Origin: Microtetraspora malaysiensis
Lineage (GTDB): Bacteria > Actinomycetota > Actinomycetes > Streptosporangiales > Streptosporangiaceae
Direction of reading: 5' to 3'
Length of the DNA: 64,000 bases
Assembly (NCBI RefSeq): GCF_001528665.1
Contig: NZ_BBYJ01000017.1
Span: 389,681 to 453,680, forward strand
In this document: positions 46,062 to 55,809 of the stretch, in pieces
Layout: the number at the start of each line of letters is the position of its first letter
Position numbering within the stretch: the first letter of the stretch is position 1
Made by a program: the position numbers and the translations under genes
The notes under the pieces: generated by a model
What the model was told of the DNA's origin: nothing
The model's database searches: none
The model's input: the letters and a program-made list of their open reading frames with translations, nothing else

Positions 46062-47969
46062 GTGGCCGTGGAACCCGCAAAGATCATCGAGCACTCCGGG
46101 GGAGTGATCGGCGTCTCCTGGCTGCTGATCGCTCTGCCACTGCTCGGCGCCGCCTTCCTCCTGCTGGGCGGGCGTAAGACCGACAAGTTCGGTCACCTGC
46201 TGGGTGTCGCCACCGCCGTCGCCTCCTTCGTGGTGGGCGTGCTGGTCTTCCTCCAGCTCCTCGGATTCGACCCGGCCGAGCGTCGGCGGGCGGTCCCGCT
46301 GTACGACTTCATCCCCGGTCTCACGAAGATGGGGCTGCTGGTCGACCCGCTGTCGATCTCGTTCGTCCTGCTGATCACCGGTGTGGGCTCGCTGATCCAC
46401 ATCTACTCGATCGGCTACATGGCGCACGACCCGAACCGGCGGCGGTTCTTCGCCTACCTGAACCTGTTCGTGGCGGCGATGCTGCTGCTGGTGCTCGCCG
46501 ACAACTACATCGGCCTGTACGTCGGCTGGGAGGGCGTGGGTCTCGCGTCGTACCTGCTGATCGGGTTCTGGCAGCACAAGCCGTCGGCGGCCACCGCGGC
46601 GAAGAAGGCGTTCATCGTCAACCGGGTCGGCGACTTCGGCCTGGCGATCGCCATCTTCACCATCTTCACGGCGTTCAACACGGTCTCGTTCGCCGGAGTC
46701 ATGGAGTCCGGAGCGGACCCCAGCCAGGGGACGCTCACCGCGATCGGCCTGCTGCTCCTCCTCGGGGCGTGCGGCAAGTCGGCGCAGCTGCCGCTGCAGT
46801 CCTGGCTCCTGGACGCGATGGAGGGCCCGACCCCGGTCTCGGCCCTCATCCACGCCGCGACCATGGTCACCGCCGGCGTCTACCTGGTCACCCGCTCGGG
46901 CGCGATGTTCTTCCCGGAGGGCTCGACCGCGGCGATCGCGGTCACGATCGTCGGTGTCGCCACGCTGCTCGCCGGTGCGATCATCGGTACCGCCAAGGAC
47001 GACATCAAGAAGGCGCTCGCCGGCTCGACGATGTCCCAGATCGGCTACATGATGCTGGCCGCGGGCATCGGCCCCGCCGGGTACGCCTTCGCGATCGCGC
47101 ACCTGATCACGCACGGTTTCTTCAAGGCCGACATGTTCCTCGGCGCCGGCTCGGTCATGCACGGCATGAACGACGAGGTCGACATGCGCAAGTACGGCGG
47201 CCTGCGCAAGGTCATGCCGATCACTTTCGCGACCTTCCTCGTCGGCTACCTGGCGATCATCGGGTTCCCGCTGCTGTCCGGTTACTTCACCAAGGACGGC
47301 ATCATCGAGAGCGCGATGGAGTACAGCAGCACCCTGGGCTGGCTCGCGGTGCTCGGCGCCGGCATCACCGGCTTCTACATGTCCCGCCTGGTGTTCATGA
47401 CGTTCTTCGGCAAGAAGCGCTGGGAGGCGGACGCCCACCCGCACGAGTCGCCCGCCGTCATGACGTGGCCGCTGATCATCCTGTCCGTCGGCTCGATCTT
47501 CCTCGGCGGCTTCCTGATCGTGGGCAACCGGTTCATGACGTTCCTGGGTCCGGCCGTCGGTCAGCCGGAGCACCTGCCCTCGTTCCACCCGTTCAGCGTG
47601 CCCGGACTGGTCACCCTGGCGCTCGTGGCGGCCGGTGCGGCCCTCGCCTGGTTCAAGTACGGCGCGGCCGAGGTGCCGGTCACCGCTCCGCGCGGCTCGT
47701 TCCTCACCACGTTCGCCCGGCGTGACCTTTACGGCGACGCGCTGAACGAGGCGCTGTTCATGCGGCCCGGCCAGTGGCTGACCCGCCTCGCGGTGTTCTT
47801 CGACAACCGCGGGATCGACGGCCTCGTCAACGGGATCGCCGCGGGCATCGGTGGCACGTCGGGCCGGCTGCGGCGAGTCCAGACGGGCTTCGTCCGCTCG
47901 TACGCGCTTTCGATATTCATCGGCGCCGCCATCCTGGTCGGTGCCTGGTTCGTCGTAGGGAACCTGTGA
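46062..47969 (+). CDS. nuoL: NADH-quinone oxidoreductase subunit L
   Basis: Antiporter-like subunit with the long lateral helix, 635 residues. Motifs are [58 protein letters not shown] and [19 protein letters not shown]. It starts with GTG at 46062, 3 bp after nuoK. Its stop overlaps the nuoM start by one base (TGATG). Confidence 0.97.
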   Translation: MAVEPAKIIEHSGGVIGVSWLLIALPLLGAAFLLLGGRKTDKFGHLLGVATAVASFVVGVLVFLQLLGFDPAERRRAVPLYDFIPGLTKMGLLVDPLSISFVLLITGVGSLIHIYSIGYMAHDPNRRRFFAYLNLFVAAMLLLVLADNYIGLYVGWEGVGLASYLLIGFWQHKPSAATAAKKAFIVNRVGDFGLAIAIFTIFTAFNTVSFAGVMESGADPSQGTLTAIGLLLLLGACGKSAQLPLQSWLLDAMEGPTPVSALIHAATMVTAGVYLVTRSGAMFFPEGSTAAIAVTIVGVATLLAGAIIGTAKDDIKKALAGSTMSQIGYMMLAAGIGPAGYAFAIAHLITHGFFKADMFLGAGSVMHGMNDEVDMRKYGGLRKVMPITFATFLVGYLAIIGFPLLSGYFTKDGIIESAMEYSSTLGWLAVLGAGITGFYMSRLVFMTFFGKKRWEADAHPHESPAVMTWPLIILSVGSIFLGGFLIVGNRFMTFLGPAVGQPEHLPSFHPFSVPGLVTLALVAAGAALAWFKYGAAEVPVTAPRGSFLTTFARRDLYGDALNEALFMRPGQWLTRLAVFFDNRGIDGLVNGIAAGIGGTSGRLRRVQTGFVRSYALSIFIGAAILVGAWFVVGNL

Positions 47970-49477
47970 TGCACTACTGGCTCTCAACCCTGATAGGTGT
48001 GCCCGTGGTGGGCGCCATCGGCGTCGCGGCCGTGAAGAACGAGCTGCGCGCCAAGCAGGCGACCCTCGGGATCTCCCTGCTGGTGCTGGCACTGGCCGTC
48101 GCCATGGCGGTCCAGTTCAGCCCCAACGGCGACAAGTTCCAGTTCACCGAGACGTACGACTGGGTGCCCTCGTTCGGCGTCCACTTCGGCCTCGGCGTGG
48201 ACGGCATCGCGCTGGTCCTCATCCTGCTGTCGGTCGTGCTCGTACCGATCGTGGTGCTCGCCTCCTGGCATGAGGCGGAGGGTGGCAAGCGGTCGGCGCG
48301 GACCTACTTCGCGCTGCTCCTGGTGCTGGAAGCGATGATGATCGGCGTCTTCGCGGCGACCGACGTCTTCCTCTTCTACGTCTTCTTCGAAGCCATGCTG
48401 ATCCCGATGTACTTCATGATCGGGTCGTACGGCGGGGCGCAGCGGTCCTACGCGGCCGTCAAGTTCCTGCTCTACTCGCTCTTCGGCGGGTTGCTGATGC
48501 TCGTCGCGGTGATCGCGCTCTACACGATCGCCGACAAGGGCTCGTTCATGTTCTCCGACCTCGTCGGGAGCATCCAGGACGCCGGCACCCAGAAGTGGCT
48601 GTTCCTCGGCTTCTTCATCGCGTTCGCGATCAAGGCGCCGCTGTGGCCGTTCCACACCTGGCTGCCCGACGCGGCGGCGCAGGCCCCCGCCGGTGCCGCG
48701 GTGCTGCTCGTCGGCGTGCTGGACAAGGTCGGCACGTACGGCATGCTGCGCTTCTGCCTGGAGCTGTTCCCGGCGGCGGCGGACTACTTCACCCCGCTGG
48801 TGCTGGTGCTCTCGGTCGTCGGCATCGTCTACGGCGCGATCGTCGCCATCGGGCAGACCGACATGAAGCGCCTCATCGCGTACACGTCGATCTCGCACTT
48901 CGGCTTCATCACCCTGGGCGTGTTCGCGATCACCGTGAACGGGGCGTCCGGGGCCACGCTGTACATGGTCAACCACGGGTTCTCGACCGGCGCGCTGTTC
49001 CTGATCGCCGGCTTCCTGATCCACCGCCGTGGCTCGCAGTACATCTCGGACTACGGCGGCGTGCAGAAGGTGGCCCCGATCCTGGCCGGGACGTTCCTGG
49101 TCGCCGGCCTGTCCGGGCTGGCCCTGCCGGGCCTCAACTCGTTCGTCAGCGAGTTCATGGTGCTGATCGGCAGCTACGAGACGCAGCCCGTCTACGCGAT
49201 CATCGCCACCAGCGGTGTGGTGCTGGCCGCCATCTACATCCTGTGGATGTACCAGCGCACCATGAACGGTCCGACCGCGGACTCCGTCCGTGAGATGAAG
49301 GATCTGAACGGCCGCGAGAAGTGGGTTCTCGCCCCGCTGATCGCGGTGATCATCGCGCTCGGCTTCTTCCCGAAGCCGCTGCTCGACGTCATCAATCCTG
49401 CCGTCAAGGACTCGATTTCCCAGGTCCAGCACGTCCAGGAGGCCAGTAAGGCGTCCGTTGCACAGGAGGGCCAGTGA
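47969..49477 (+). CDS. nuoM: NADH-quinone oxidoreductase subunit M
   Basis: Antiporter-like proton-pumping subunit, 502 residues and about 14 helices. FYVFFEAMLIPMYFMIG contains the key glutamate; KAPLWPFHTWLPDAAAQAP contains the key lysine; IGQTDMKRLIAYTSISHFG follows. ATG at 47969 fits the TGATG junction with nuoL. Confidence 0.97.
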   Translation: MHYWLSTLIGVPVVGAIGVAAVKNELRAKQATLGISLLVLALAVAMAVQFSPNGDKFQFTETYDWVPSFGVHFGLGVDGIALVLILLSVVLVPIVVLASWHEAEGGKRSARTYFALLLVLEAMMIGVFAATDVFLFYVFFEAMLIPMYFMIGSYGGAQRSYAAVKFLLYSLFGGLLMLVAVIALYTIADKGSFMFSDLVGSIQDAGTQKWLFLGFFIAFAIKAPLWPFHTWLPDAAAQAPAGAAVLLVGVLDKVGTYGMLRFCLELFPAAADYFTPLVLVLSVVGIVYGAIVAIGQTDMKRLIAYTSISHFGFITLGVFAITVNGASGATLYMVNHGFSTGALFLIAGFLIHRRGSQYISDYGGVQKVAPILAGTFLVAGLSGLALPGLNSFVSEFMVLIGSYETQPVYAIIATSGVVLAAIYILWMYQRTMNGPTADSVREMKDLNGREKWVLAPLIAVIIALGFFPKPLLDVINPAVKDSISQVQHVQEASKASVAQEGQ

Positions 49478-51024
49478 ACGGCACCATCCCAGCGCCGACC
49501 ATCGAATACGCCCTGCTGGCGCCGATGCTGGTCGTGTTCGGCGCGGCGATCATCGGCGTGCTCGTGGAGGCGTTCGCACCCCGCTATCTGCGTTCGGCGA
49601 TCCACAAGCCGCTGACGCTGCTGACGCTGGCCGGCGCCTTTGTGATCACGATCTGGCAGGCGCGCACCGGCATCCCGACCACGCCTTCGGCGATGGGCGC
49701 GGTGGCGGTCGACGGCCCGGCGCTGTTCATCTGGGGCACGATCCTCGTGCTCGCGTTCGTGAGCGTGCTGCTCATCAATGACGAGGGTCACTTCGTCGCC
49801 TCGGCCGCGGCCGTGCCGGGCTCGGCCGAGGAGGAGCGGGCGCTCACCGAGGGCGCCACGCACACCGAGGTCTACCCGCTGGTGCTCTTCGCGGTCGGCG
49901 GCATGCTGCTCTTCCCGGCGGCCAACGACCTGCTGGCCATGTTCGTGGCCCTTGAGGTCATGTCGCTGCCGCTCTACCTGCTGTGCGGGCTGGCCCGCCG
50001 TCGCCGCCTGCTCTCGCAGGAGGCCGCGGTCAAGTACTTCCTGCTCGGCGCCTTCTCCTCCGCGTTCTTCCTGTACGGCACGGCCCTGCTGTACGGCTAC
50101 GCGGGCTCGGTCGACCTGGCGAAGATCAACACCGCGCTGGGCTCGGTCGGCGGGCAGGACACCCTGCTCTACATCGGCGTCGCGATGCTCGGCGTCGGCC
50201 TGCTCTTCAAGATCGGCGCCGCGCCGTTCCAGGCGTGGAAGCCGGACGTCTACCAGGGCTCGCCGACCCCGATCACCGCGCTGATGGCCTCGGGCACGCT
50301 CGTCGCCGCGTTCGGCGCGCTGCTGCGGGTGTTCTGGGTGGCGCTGGGCGGCCTGGAGTGGAGCTGGACCCCGATCATGTGGGGTGTGGCGATTCTCACG
50401 ATGGTCGTCGGCGCGATCCTCGCGATCACCCAGACGGACATCAAGCGCATGCTCGCCTACTCGTCGATCGCGCACGGAGGTTTCCTGCTCATCGGCGTCG
50501 TCGCGCTCGGGAACAACCAGCAGCAAAACGCCTCGGCGCTGTCCGCGCTGCTGTTCTACCTGGTGGCCTACGGGTTCACCACGGTGGGCGCGTTCGCGGT
50601 CGTCACGACGGTCCGGGACGCGGGAGGGGAGGCGTGGCACCTGTCCCGGTGGGCCGGGCTCGGCAAGCGCCGCCCGCTGGTCGCCGTGGTGTTCTCCCTC
50701 TTCCTGCTCGCCTTCGCCGGAATCCCGCTGACCAGCGGTTTCTTCGGTAAGTACGCGGTCTTCCAGGCCGCCGTGGCGGCCGGCGCGACCCCGCTCGTGG
50801 TGGTCGGCGTGGTGTCCTCGGCGATCGCCGCGTTCTTCTACGTCCGGGTCATCGTGCTGATGTTCTTCAGCGATCCGGCGGCCGACGGACCCTCTGTGGT
50901 GATTCCTGGAGGTACCTGGGCGGTCGGAGCCGTGGCGGTATTGGCTACCGTAGTCCTCGGGGTCTTCCCGCAGCCCGTGCTCGACTTGGCGCACACGGCT
51001 GCCCAGTCGTTGTTCGTCCGATAG
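49474..51024 (+). CDS. nuoN: NADH-quinone oxidoreductase subunit N
   Basis: Third antiporter-like subunit, 516 residues. FVALEVMSLPLYLLCG and FKIGAAPFQAWKPDVYQGSP carry the conserved glutamate and lysine; ITQTDIKRMLAYSSIAHGGF follows. GTG overlaps the nuoM stop. It ends the nuo series 12 bp before the polyprenyl synthase gene, making nuoA-N complete in the canonical order. Confidence 0.97.
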   Translation: MNGTIPAPTIEYALLAPMLVVFGAAIIGVLVEAFAPRYLRSAIHKPLTLLTLAGAFVITIWQARTGIPTTPSAMGAVAVDGPALFIWGTILVLAFVSVLLINDEGHFVASAAAVPGSAEEERALTEGATHTEVYPLVLFAVGGMLLFPAANDLLAMFVALEVMSLPLYLLCGLARRRRLLSQEAAVKYFLLGAFSSAFFLYGTALLYGYAGSVDLAKINTALGSVGGQDTLLYIGVAMLGVGLLFKIGAAPFQAWKPDVYQGSPTPITALMASGTLVAAFGALLRVFWVALGGLEWSWTPIMWGVAILTMVVGAILAITQTDIKRMLAYSSIAHGGFLLIGVVALGNNQQQNASALSALLFYLVAYGFTTVGAFAVVTTVRDAGGEAWHLSRWAGLGKRRPLVAVVFSLFLLAFAGIPLTSGFFGKYAVFQAAVAAGATPLVVVGVVSSAIAAFFYVRVIVLMFFSDPAADGPSVVIPGGTWAVGAVAVLATVVLGVFPQPVLDLAHTAAQSLFVR

Positions 51025-51036
51025 GAGCTTCCCTCT

Positions 51037-52032
51037 ATGGCCGCGCCGCCCGTTGTAGACCTGCCTCTCGTCGATGAGCGGCTGGCCGCGGATCTGGCGA
51101 ACGGGCTCGCGGCCGTGGAGAAGCAGCTCCGCGCCTCGGTGGAAAGTGAGGACTCCTTCGTCACGGAGGCGTCCCGGCACCTCATCGAGGCCGGTGGCAA
51201 GCGTTTCCGGGCGATGCTCGTCCTGCTCGCCGCCCAGTTCGGCAACCCCGACGCCCCGGGCGTGGTGCCCGGGGCCGTCGTGATCGAGCTGACCCACCTG
51301 GCCACGCTGTACCACGACGACGTCATGGACGAGGCGCCCGTGCGGCGCGGCTCGCCCTCGGCGAACGCCCGCTGGGACAACACGGTGGCCATCCTGACGG
51401 GCGACTACCTGTTCGCCCAGGCGTCCGAGATCCTCGCCGATCTCGGGCCCGAGCTCATCCGCATCCAGGCGCAGACGTTCTCCCGCCTGGTCCGGGGGCA
51501 GATCCGCGAGACGATCGGGCCGGCCGAGGGCGTCGACCCGATCACGCACTACATCCAGGTGCTCGCCGACAAGACCGGCTCCCTCATCGCCACCTCGGGC
51601 CGCTTCGGCGCCCTGCTGGCGGGCGCGCCCGCCGAGGTGACCACCCGGCTGACCGACGCGTGCGAGGCGATCGGCGTGGCCTGGCAGCTCGGCGACGACC
51701 TCATCGACGTGGCGGCCCCGACGGTCGACTCGGGCAAGACCCCGGGCACCGACCTCCGCGAGGGCGTCCAGACCCTGCCCGTGCTGTACGCGCTGGCGTC
51801 CGACCGGCCGGAGGACGCGCGGCTGCGGGCCCTGCTCTCCGGGCCGGTCGCCGAGAAGGACGTCGACGAGGCACTGGAGCTGCTGCGGGCCAACCGGGCG
51901 ATGGCCGAGGCCCGCGACGAGCTGCTGCGGTGGGCGGACAAGGCCAAGAAGGCGCTCGCCGGCCTGCCCGAGATCCCCGCCCGCGAGGCGCTGATCGGCC
52001 TCTGCGACTACGTGGTCGAGCGTTCCGGCTAA
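51037..52032 (+). CDS. long-chain polyprenyl diphosphate synthase
   Basis: All-trans prenyl chain elongating enzyme of 331 residues. The first Asp-rich motif is LYHDDVMDEAPVRRG, the second is QLGDDLIDVAAP, and EAGGKRFRAMLVLL contacts the diphosphate. Residues before the first motif are small (ATL), which favours long products such as the menaquinone side chain. It begins 12 bp after nuoN, so the quinone tail is made from the same transcript as complex I. Confidence 0.92.
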   Translation: MAAPPVVDLPLVDERLAADLANGLAAVEKQLRASVESEDSFVTEASRHLIEAGGKRFRAMLVLLAAQFGNPDAPGVVPGAVVIELTHLATLYHDDVMDEAPVRRGSPSANARWDNTVAILTGDYLFAQASEILADLGPELIRIQAQTFSRLVRGQIRETIGPAEGVDPITHYIQVLADKTGSLIATSGRFGALLAGAPAEVTTRLTDACEAIGVAWQLGDDLIDVAAPTVDSGKTPGTDLREGVQTLPVLYALASDRPEDARLRALLSGPVAEKDVDEALELLRANRAMAEARDELLRWADKAKKALAGLPEIPAREALIGLCDYVVERSG

Positions 52033-52038
52033 GTAGCC

Positions 52039-52060
52039 GGCCCCGGCGACCGCCGGGGCC
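52039..52060. terminator. strong hairpin after the nuo block
   Basis: GGCCCCGGC (52039-52047) pairs with GCCGGGGCC (52052-52060) over a 4-nt loop, seven bases after the polyprenyl synthase stop. Likely terminator of the long respiratory transcript. Confidence 0.75.
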
Positions 52061-52074
52061 GAGCGAGCCGCTCA

Positions 52075-52110
52075 GGGCCCCTGGAGTGGCTTTCTTCCCC
52101 CAAGGGGCCC
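52075..52110. terminator. second hairpin between convergent genes
   Basis: GGGCCCCT (52075-52082) pairs with AGGGGCCC (52103-52110), placed between the polyprenyl synthase gene and the rarD end. It may serve the minus strand. Confidence 0.5.
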
Positions 52111-52116
52111 AGAGGG

Positions 52117-53028
52117 TCAGACCGTTTCGAGCGTGGGTGCCGTGCGGGCCTCGCGCCGGGCCGCGTGGGCGGTGCGCAGGCCGTCCCAGGTGAAGACGCA
52201 GAGCGCGAGCCAGACGATGGCGAAACCGACCCACCTGCTGCCCGGCATCGTCTCGTGCGCGATGAGGACGCCGCACATGAACTGCAGCACCGGGGCGATG
52301 TACTGGAGCAGGCCGACGACGGTCAGCGGCACCCGGATCGCGGCGGCGGAGAAGCACAGCAGGGGGATCGCGGTGATCAGCCCGGCGCCCACGAGCAGCG
52401 CGATGTGGGCGGTCCCGTGGTCGACGAACGTGCCGTTGCCGTTCGTCTGCAGGACGACGAGGTAGCCGAGCGCGGGCACCAGGAGCACCAGCGTCTCGAT
52501 GGTGAGGCTCTCTGTCGCGTCCACCTGCGCGGCCTTCTTGACCAGCCCGTACGTGCCGAAGGACGCGGCCAGGACCAGCGCGATCCAGGGCAACCGGCCG
52601 TAGTCGAACGCCAGAACGAGCACCGCGAGGGCGCCGAGGCCGACCGCCGCCCACTGCCAGGGACGCAGCCGCTCGCGGAAGACGACGACGCCGAGCAGAA
52701 CGCTGACCAGCGGGTTGATGAAGTAGCCGAGCGCGCTCTCCACGACGTGGCCGGTGTTGACCGCGTAGATGTACATGCCCCAGTTGGTGGAGATGACGAC
52801 GGCGGCGAGGGTGAGCAGGAGGAACTGGCGGCGGGTGATCGAGCGGATCCACGACCAGTGGCGGCGGACGCCCAGGATGGCCAGGACCGCGACGAGAGAC
52901 CAGACCATGCGATGCGCGAGGATCTCGACGGCTCCGGCGGGCTTCAGGAGCGGCCAGTACAGGGGGAAAAGGCCCCACATCATGTACGCGGCTATGCCGT
53001 ACAGGACTCCTCGGCGTGATTCAGGCAT
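52117..53028 (-). CDS. rarD: EamA-family transporter RarD
   Basis: Membrane transporter of the drug/metabolite superfamily, 303 residues, ten predicted helices in two EamA halves. RRGVLYGIAAYMMWGLFPLYW at the start and ALGYFINPLVSVLLGVVVF in the middle are typical of RarD. The substrate is not established. Its tail is charged. It is divergent from msrA. Confidence 0.9.
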   Translation of the reverse strand: MPESRRGVLYGIAAYMMWGLFPLYWPLLKPAGAVEILAHRMVWSLVAVLAILGVRRHWSWIRSITRRQFLLLTLAAVVISTNWGMYIYAVNTGHVVESALGYFINPLVSVLLGVVVFRERLRPWQWAAVGLGALAVLVLAFDYGRLPWIALVLAASFGTYGLVKKAAQVDATESLTIETLVLLVPALGYLVVLQTNGNGTFVDHGTAHIALLVGAGLITAIPLLCFSAAAIRVPLTVVGLLQYIAPVLQFMCGVLIAHETMPGSRWVGFAIVWLALCVFTWDGLRTAHAARREARTAPTLETV

Positions 53029-53064
53029 GACACCCAGTGTGACTCCTTACGGGATTTAATACAA

Positions 53065-53101
53065 ATAAGCAATGGTTGTCTTCATATTTAGCGATGCTTA
53101 T
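53065..53101. promoter_or_regulatory. AT-rich dyad in the rarD-msrA divergent region
   Basis: ATAAGCA (53065-53071) and TGCTTAT (53095-53101) are exact inverted repeats 23 bp apart, inside an unusually AT-rich stretch. The site lies 52 bp before msrA and could hold an operator or promoter; the regulator is unknown. Confidence 0.4.
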
Positions 53102-53152
53102 GAGAGGGAACAAACGGCATGACGCCTCGGTTTGGGGCGATGGAGGTGGGAC

Positions 53153-53815
53153 ATGGGCTGGCTGTTCGGGCACAACAAGACATCGATGGTGGCTCCCGCG
53201 GAGGCGCTGCCCGGCCGATCCGAGTCGATGCCGGTGGCATCCCGGCACCTGGTGCTCGACGCGCCGCTGGCTCCGCCATACGGACAGGGGCTGGAAATCG
53301 CCGACTTCGGGCTGGGGTGCTTCTGGGGCGCCGAACGCAAGTTCTGGCAGACGCCCGGCGTCGTCTCCACCGCCGTCGGCTATGCGGGCGGATACACGCC
53401 GAACCCGACATACGAGGAAGTGTGCACCGGGCTGACCGGCCACACCGAGCTCGTCCGGGTGGTGTTCGACCCCAAGCGGGTGTCGTACGAGGAACTGCTG
53501 AAGGTCTTCTGGGAGGCCCACGACCCGACCCAGGGCATGCGCCAGGGCAACGACGTCGGCACGCAGTACCGCTCGGCCATCTACACGCACGGCGCCGAGC
53601 AGGAGAAGGCCGCCCTCACCTCTCGTGACGCGTACCAGCGGGTGTTGAACGAGGCCGGCTACGGCCACATCGCCACCGAGATCGCCCCCGCCGGCCCGTT
53701 CTACTTCGCCGAGGACTACCACCAGCAGTACCTTTGGCGCAATAAAAACGGCTACTGCGGCATCGGAGGCACCGGCGTCGCTTGCCCGATCGGCCTCACG
53801 TCTGGCGAGGCCTGA
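53153..53815 (+). CDS. msrA: peptide-methionine (S)-S-oxide reductase
   Basis: Repairs oxidised methionine in proteins using thioredoxin. With the ATG at 53153, behind GGAGGTGGG, it has 220 residues. The catalytic cysteine is in [25 protein letters not shown] and [12 protein letters not shown] are conserved. The last 32 residues (from Tyr189) contain two recycling cysteines in [13 protein letters not shown]. That tail is repeated at 61011 and 62577, and here it uses unusual A-rich codons (AAT AAA AAC at 53741-53749), suggesting it was replaced by insertion. The gene itself reads as intact. Confidence 0.95.
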   Translation: MGWLFGHNKTSMVAPAEALPGRSESMPVASRHLVLDAPLAPPYGQGLEIADFGLGCFWGAERKFWQTPGVVSTAVGYAGGYTPNPTYEEVCTGLTGHTELVRVVFDPKRVSYEELLKVFWEAHDPTQGMRQGNDVGTQYRSAIYTHGAEQEKAALTSRDAYQRVLNEAGYGHIATEIAPAGPFYFAEDYHQQYLWRNKNGYCGIGGTGVACPIGLTSGEA

Positions 53816-53904
53816 CCTGCGGTAATTGATCGATCCTGGCCCTTGGTCGCCCGGCTTGCCCGATGACGATCAGGGGCCAGAGCCGTTTTCGGCGAGGAGT
53901 TTCA
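53716..53904 (+). repeat. msrA 3'-tail direct repeat, copy 1 (within and after msrA)
   Basis: Starts at CTACCACCAGCAGTACCT within msrA codon 188/189 and runs through the stop and terminator to about 53904. It aligns without gaps to 61011-61199; hand count gives about 160 of 189 identical. The first 18 bp are identical to copies 2 and 3, so the crossover core may lie there. Homology to copy 2 fades after TTTCA, at the junction with orphan DNA. Confidence 0.88.
53836..53880. terminator. msrA terminator hairpin, copy 1
   Basis: CTGGCCCTTGGTC (53836-53848) pairs with GATCAGGGGCCAG (53868-53880), with G-T wobble pairs, 20 bp after the msrA stop. It is part of the repeated unit; copy 2 keeps a perfect stem. 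Confidence 0.75.
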
Positions 53905-54516
53905 TTACAAGGTCAAGCCGCCTTCGGCGGGAACCGGTGAGCACCGAGCAGGGGGCAACCCGCCCGAGGGCAGCCAGGGGAAGAGCACCAGGAAGCGTGA
54001 CGCGGGAAGCGTACGCACACGAGCATGAGCCGGCTGGGCCGCGCGCCTCGCCACGGCGGGCGTGCGGCTCTTCGGCCGGTCCCGCCTCGCGGTCGCGCTG
54101 CCCGCCGGCAAGCACGGGAACGACGGTCGGCGAACTGACGGCATGGTTTATGCAGATGAAAGTCTTTTTCCAGAGGAGCAGCGAAGACCTTGGGGTGCTG
54201 CCCCAAACCCCGGGGCGCTCAGACTCCGAGAGGTGGCCCGCGGAACGTGCTGGCCGTAGATGGCGGGACTGGAAGCCCTGATCGCTCGCCCACCATCGAC
54301 CCAGGCAGAGCCCAGCAGACCGACTCCTCCAGGTCAAGCCCAGCCGTGCAGGTCGGGCAACCAGCTCGCGAGGAAGGTCACCGGGAACATGTACACGCGA
54401 GGCCGGGCCTGCCCCTCCGTCGCCGGCCTGCTGCCGCTACGCGGTGGGACGATGGCAGACGAGAGATCAGGACAAGGCGCGAGCGTGCGGGAGCGCACAT
54501 CGCACTCGCAGGAGCG
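53905..54516. other. left end of the first cassette, no confident gene
   Basis: About 610 bp directly right of the msrA tail without a gene I trust. Short frames exist on both strands (for example 54062-54259, plus, about 65 codons) but lack clear ribosome sites or domains. A hairpin, TTGGGG (54190-54195) with CCCCAA (54201-54206), lies in the middle. An AT-richer patch surrounds 54145-54175. It may hold the promoter of the gene at 54517 or be a decayed end of a mobile element. Confidence 0.4.
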
Positions 54517-54900
54517 ATGAGACGGAGAAGCGTGCAAGACGACGCGGTCTGGTCGGCCTATCTGGAGCGCACCCGCGACCTAGCGGAACAACTTCTTCGC
54601 GCGAACGATCCTTACGACGTCGGTTTGGAACTCATGGGCGAGACGATCGAGGTCTTCACCATCGGAGACTGGGCGGGCAGCATGTACACCCTGTGGGGTG
54701 ATCTTACGGACTGGGTGGAACTCAAGCCAGCGGAGGAAGAGCTTGCCCAAGCCGAGATGGTTCGGGCTGCCCGTGAATGGCTGGCATTGAACCCTCGCGA
54801 CAGCGATGCTGTAGGCAGGTACTTCGATCACTGGCTATACGACGTCTTCGGCCACGATCAGTTGTACCTTCACCGCGGGCGGTCGCAGCAGACAGAGTGA
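54517..54900 (+). CDS. hypothetical protein in first cassette
   Basis: About 127 residues, not recognised. It looks like a real soluble, mainly helical acidic protein: VWSAYLERTRDLAEQLLRAN, then LMGETIEVFTIGDWAGSMYT, then EEELAQAEMVRAAREWLALN and a C-terminal FDHWLYDVFGHDQLYLHRG. A GTG at 54532, after GGAGAAG, is an alternative start that trims five residues. The frame is open further upstream but that part is low-complexity. First gene of the orphan block. Confidence 0.6.
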   Translation: MRRRSVQDDAVWSAYLERTRDLAEQLLRANDPYDVGLELMGETIEVFTIGDWAGSMYTLWGDLTDWVELKPAEEELAQAEMVRAAREWLALNPRDSDAVGRYFDHWLYDVFGHDQLYLHRGRSQQTE

Positions 54901-54927
54901 CCAGCCGGCGCGCTCTTTGCGTGACAG

Positions 54928-55018
54928 AACTGCGTGACAACGCCAACGGACGACACTGGACAGTGGCGGAAGATGGTGGACGCTCAACGCAGGCCAGCAC
55001 CGTATTCGGGCAGTTCAA
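54928..55018 (+). repeat. 91-bp direct repeat, copy A
   Basis: Ungapped match to 56173-56263, about 73% identical by hand count, best at its start AACTGCGTGACAACGCC. Both copies keep the same protein frame (LRDNANGRHWTVA here, LRDNADERHWTLA there), which suggests the remains of a duplicated coding tail. Confidence 0.65.
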
Positions 55019-55044
55019 GCGTCGGTCATGATAGTCAGGGTGAT

Positions 55045-55488
55045 GTGCACGAGCATGCGGTCATTCTGAATGAATTGGCGCAGGACCTTCGTCCGGTGTC
55101 GTGGGGTGTCGTCTGGTTCGAGGGGCTAACAGCTGAGGACCAGTTGGTCGTGCTACGCGATCTTGCCAACTACTGCATTCAGGCTGGTGCCGTCGTCGAG
55201 GATGGGCCGGAGAGTGCCCTCTTGGCGGGGATACGGCTCACCCACACTCCGGCGGTACTGATAACGCGGGGGCGACTGGCTGAGCAACTGGCGAAGATTA
55301 TCAATCTGCCACAGGACGAGCGCGCCAAGGCATTCCGTCTTCTGATCGCGCTTCTGACTGTCGCGGACGGGCGCCGACGTGAGCGCTACTGCGCCAGCGG
55401 ATGCAGCCACGCATGGCACCAACTGAGGACCCGGCGCGAAACGGAACGGCCACTGCCCAATCATAAAGGGGTGTGGACCCCTAAATGA
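55045..55488 (+). CDS. DUF5958-like protein
   Basis: About 147 residues; function unknown. The stretch AVILNELAQDLRPVSWGVVW, then FEGLTAEDQLVVLRDLANYC and ESALLAGIRLTHTPAVLI, resembles what I remember of DUF5958 proteins of Streptomyces. The GTG at 55045 is chosen because it lies just before the conserved part; the frame is open back to 54934 but overlaps repeat copy A. The C-terminus after residue 110 (RRRERYCASGCSHAWHQL) has two Cys and two His. It lies within the orphan block. Confidence 0.6.
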   Translation: MHEHAVILNELAQDLRPVSWGVVWFEGLTAEDQLVVLRDLANYCIQAGAVVEDGPESALLAGIRLTHTPAVLITRGRLAEQLAKIINLPQDERAKAFRLLIALLTVADGRRRERYCASGCSHAWHQLRTRRETERPLPNHKGVWTPK

Positions 55489-55809
55489 GATACACCTGGT
55501 CGGCCTGGTGCTGCGTACAGCAACCGCTACAGCAACGCCGCCTCACACGACCACACACCACCGGCCCGCAACTGCCTCTTCCGCAGGGCGACGAGCCCTC
55601 TACGTCGTGACTGGCTCCCGTTTGCAAGCAGAAAGTCACGGGGGTGTGCCAGGTGCCGAGCACCCGGGTCGGCGCGCTACCGCTTCGCAGTGGATCGATG
55701 GCAAGCGGGACAGAAGGGGCAGAGAACATGCTCGCGCCCGAGCAGCCTGGAACCAGAGCGAAACAGTAGACGTTCCATGATTGACTAGATTGAAGAGCTG
55801 GGGCGGCAA
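55489..55809. other. intergenic, no confident gene
   Basis: About 320 bp. It contains CCCGTTTGCAAGC (55617-55629) after GTGACTGG, a block that recurs near 57186-57211, and otherwise short frames without good ribosome sites. It may be a degraded gene end or the promoter of the next gene. Confidence 0.4.

Noticed and set aside
45441..48092. 883-codon minus-strand frame opposite nuoJ-nuoK-nuoL
   Set aside because: Same reason; repetitive charged sequence is typical of antisense frames here.
53870..54337. Minus-strand frame after msrA as a gene
   Set aside because: It runs back through the msrA terminator repeat and is Arg/Pro/Ser-rich with no domain or ribosome site; the similar frame end after copy 2 is explained by the DNA repeat.
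54190..54516. Upstream extension of the hypothetical gene at 54517
   Set aside because: The extra 109 codons are low-complexity; GGAG sites lie just before 54517 and 54532, and the structured part starts there.
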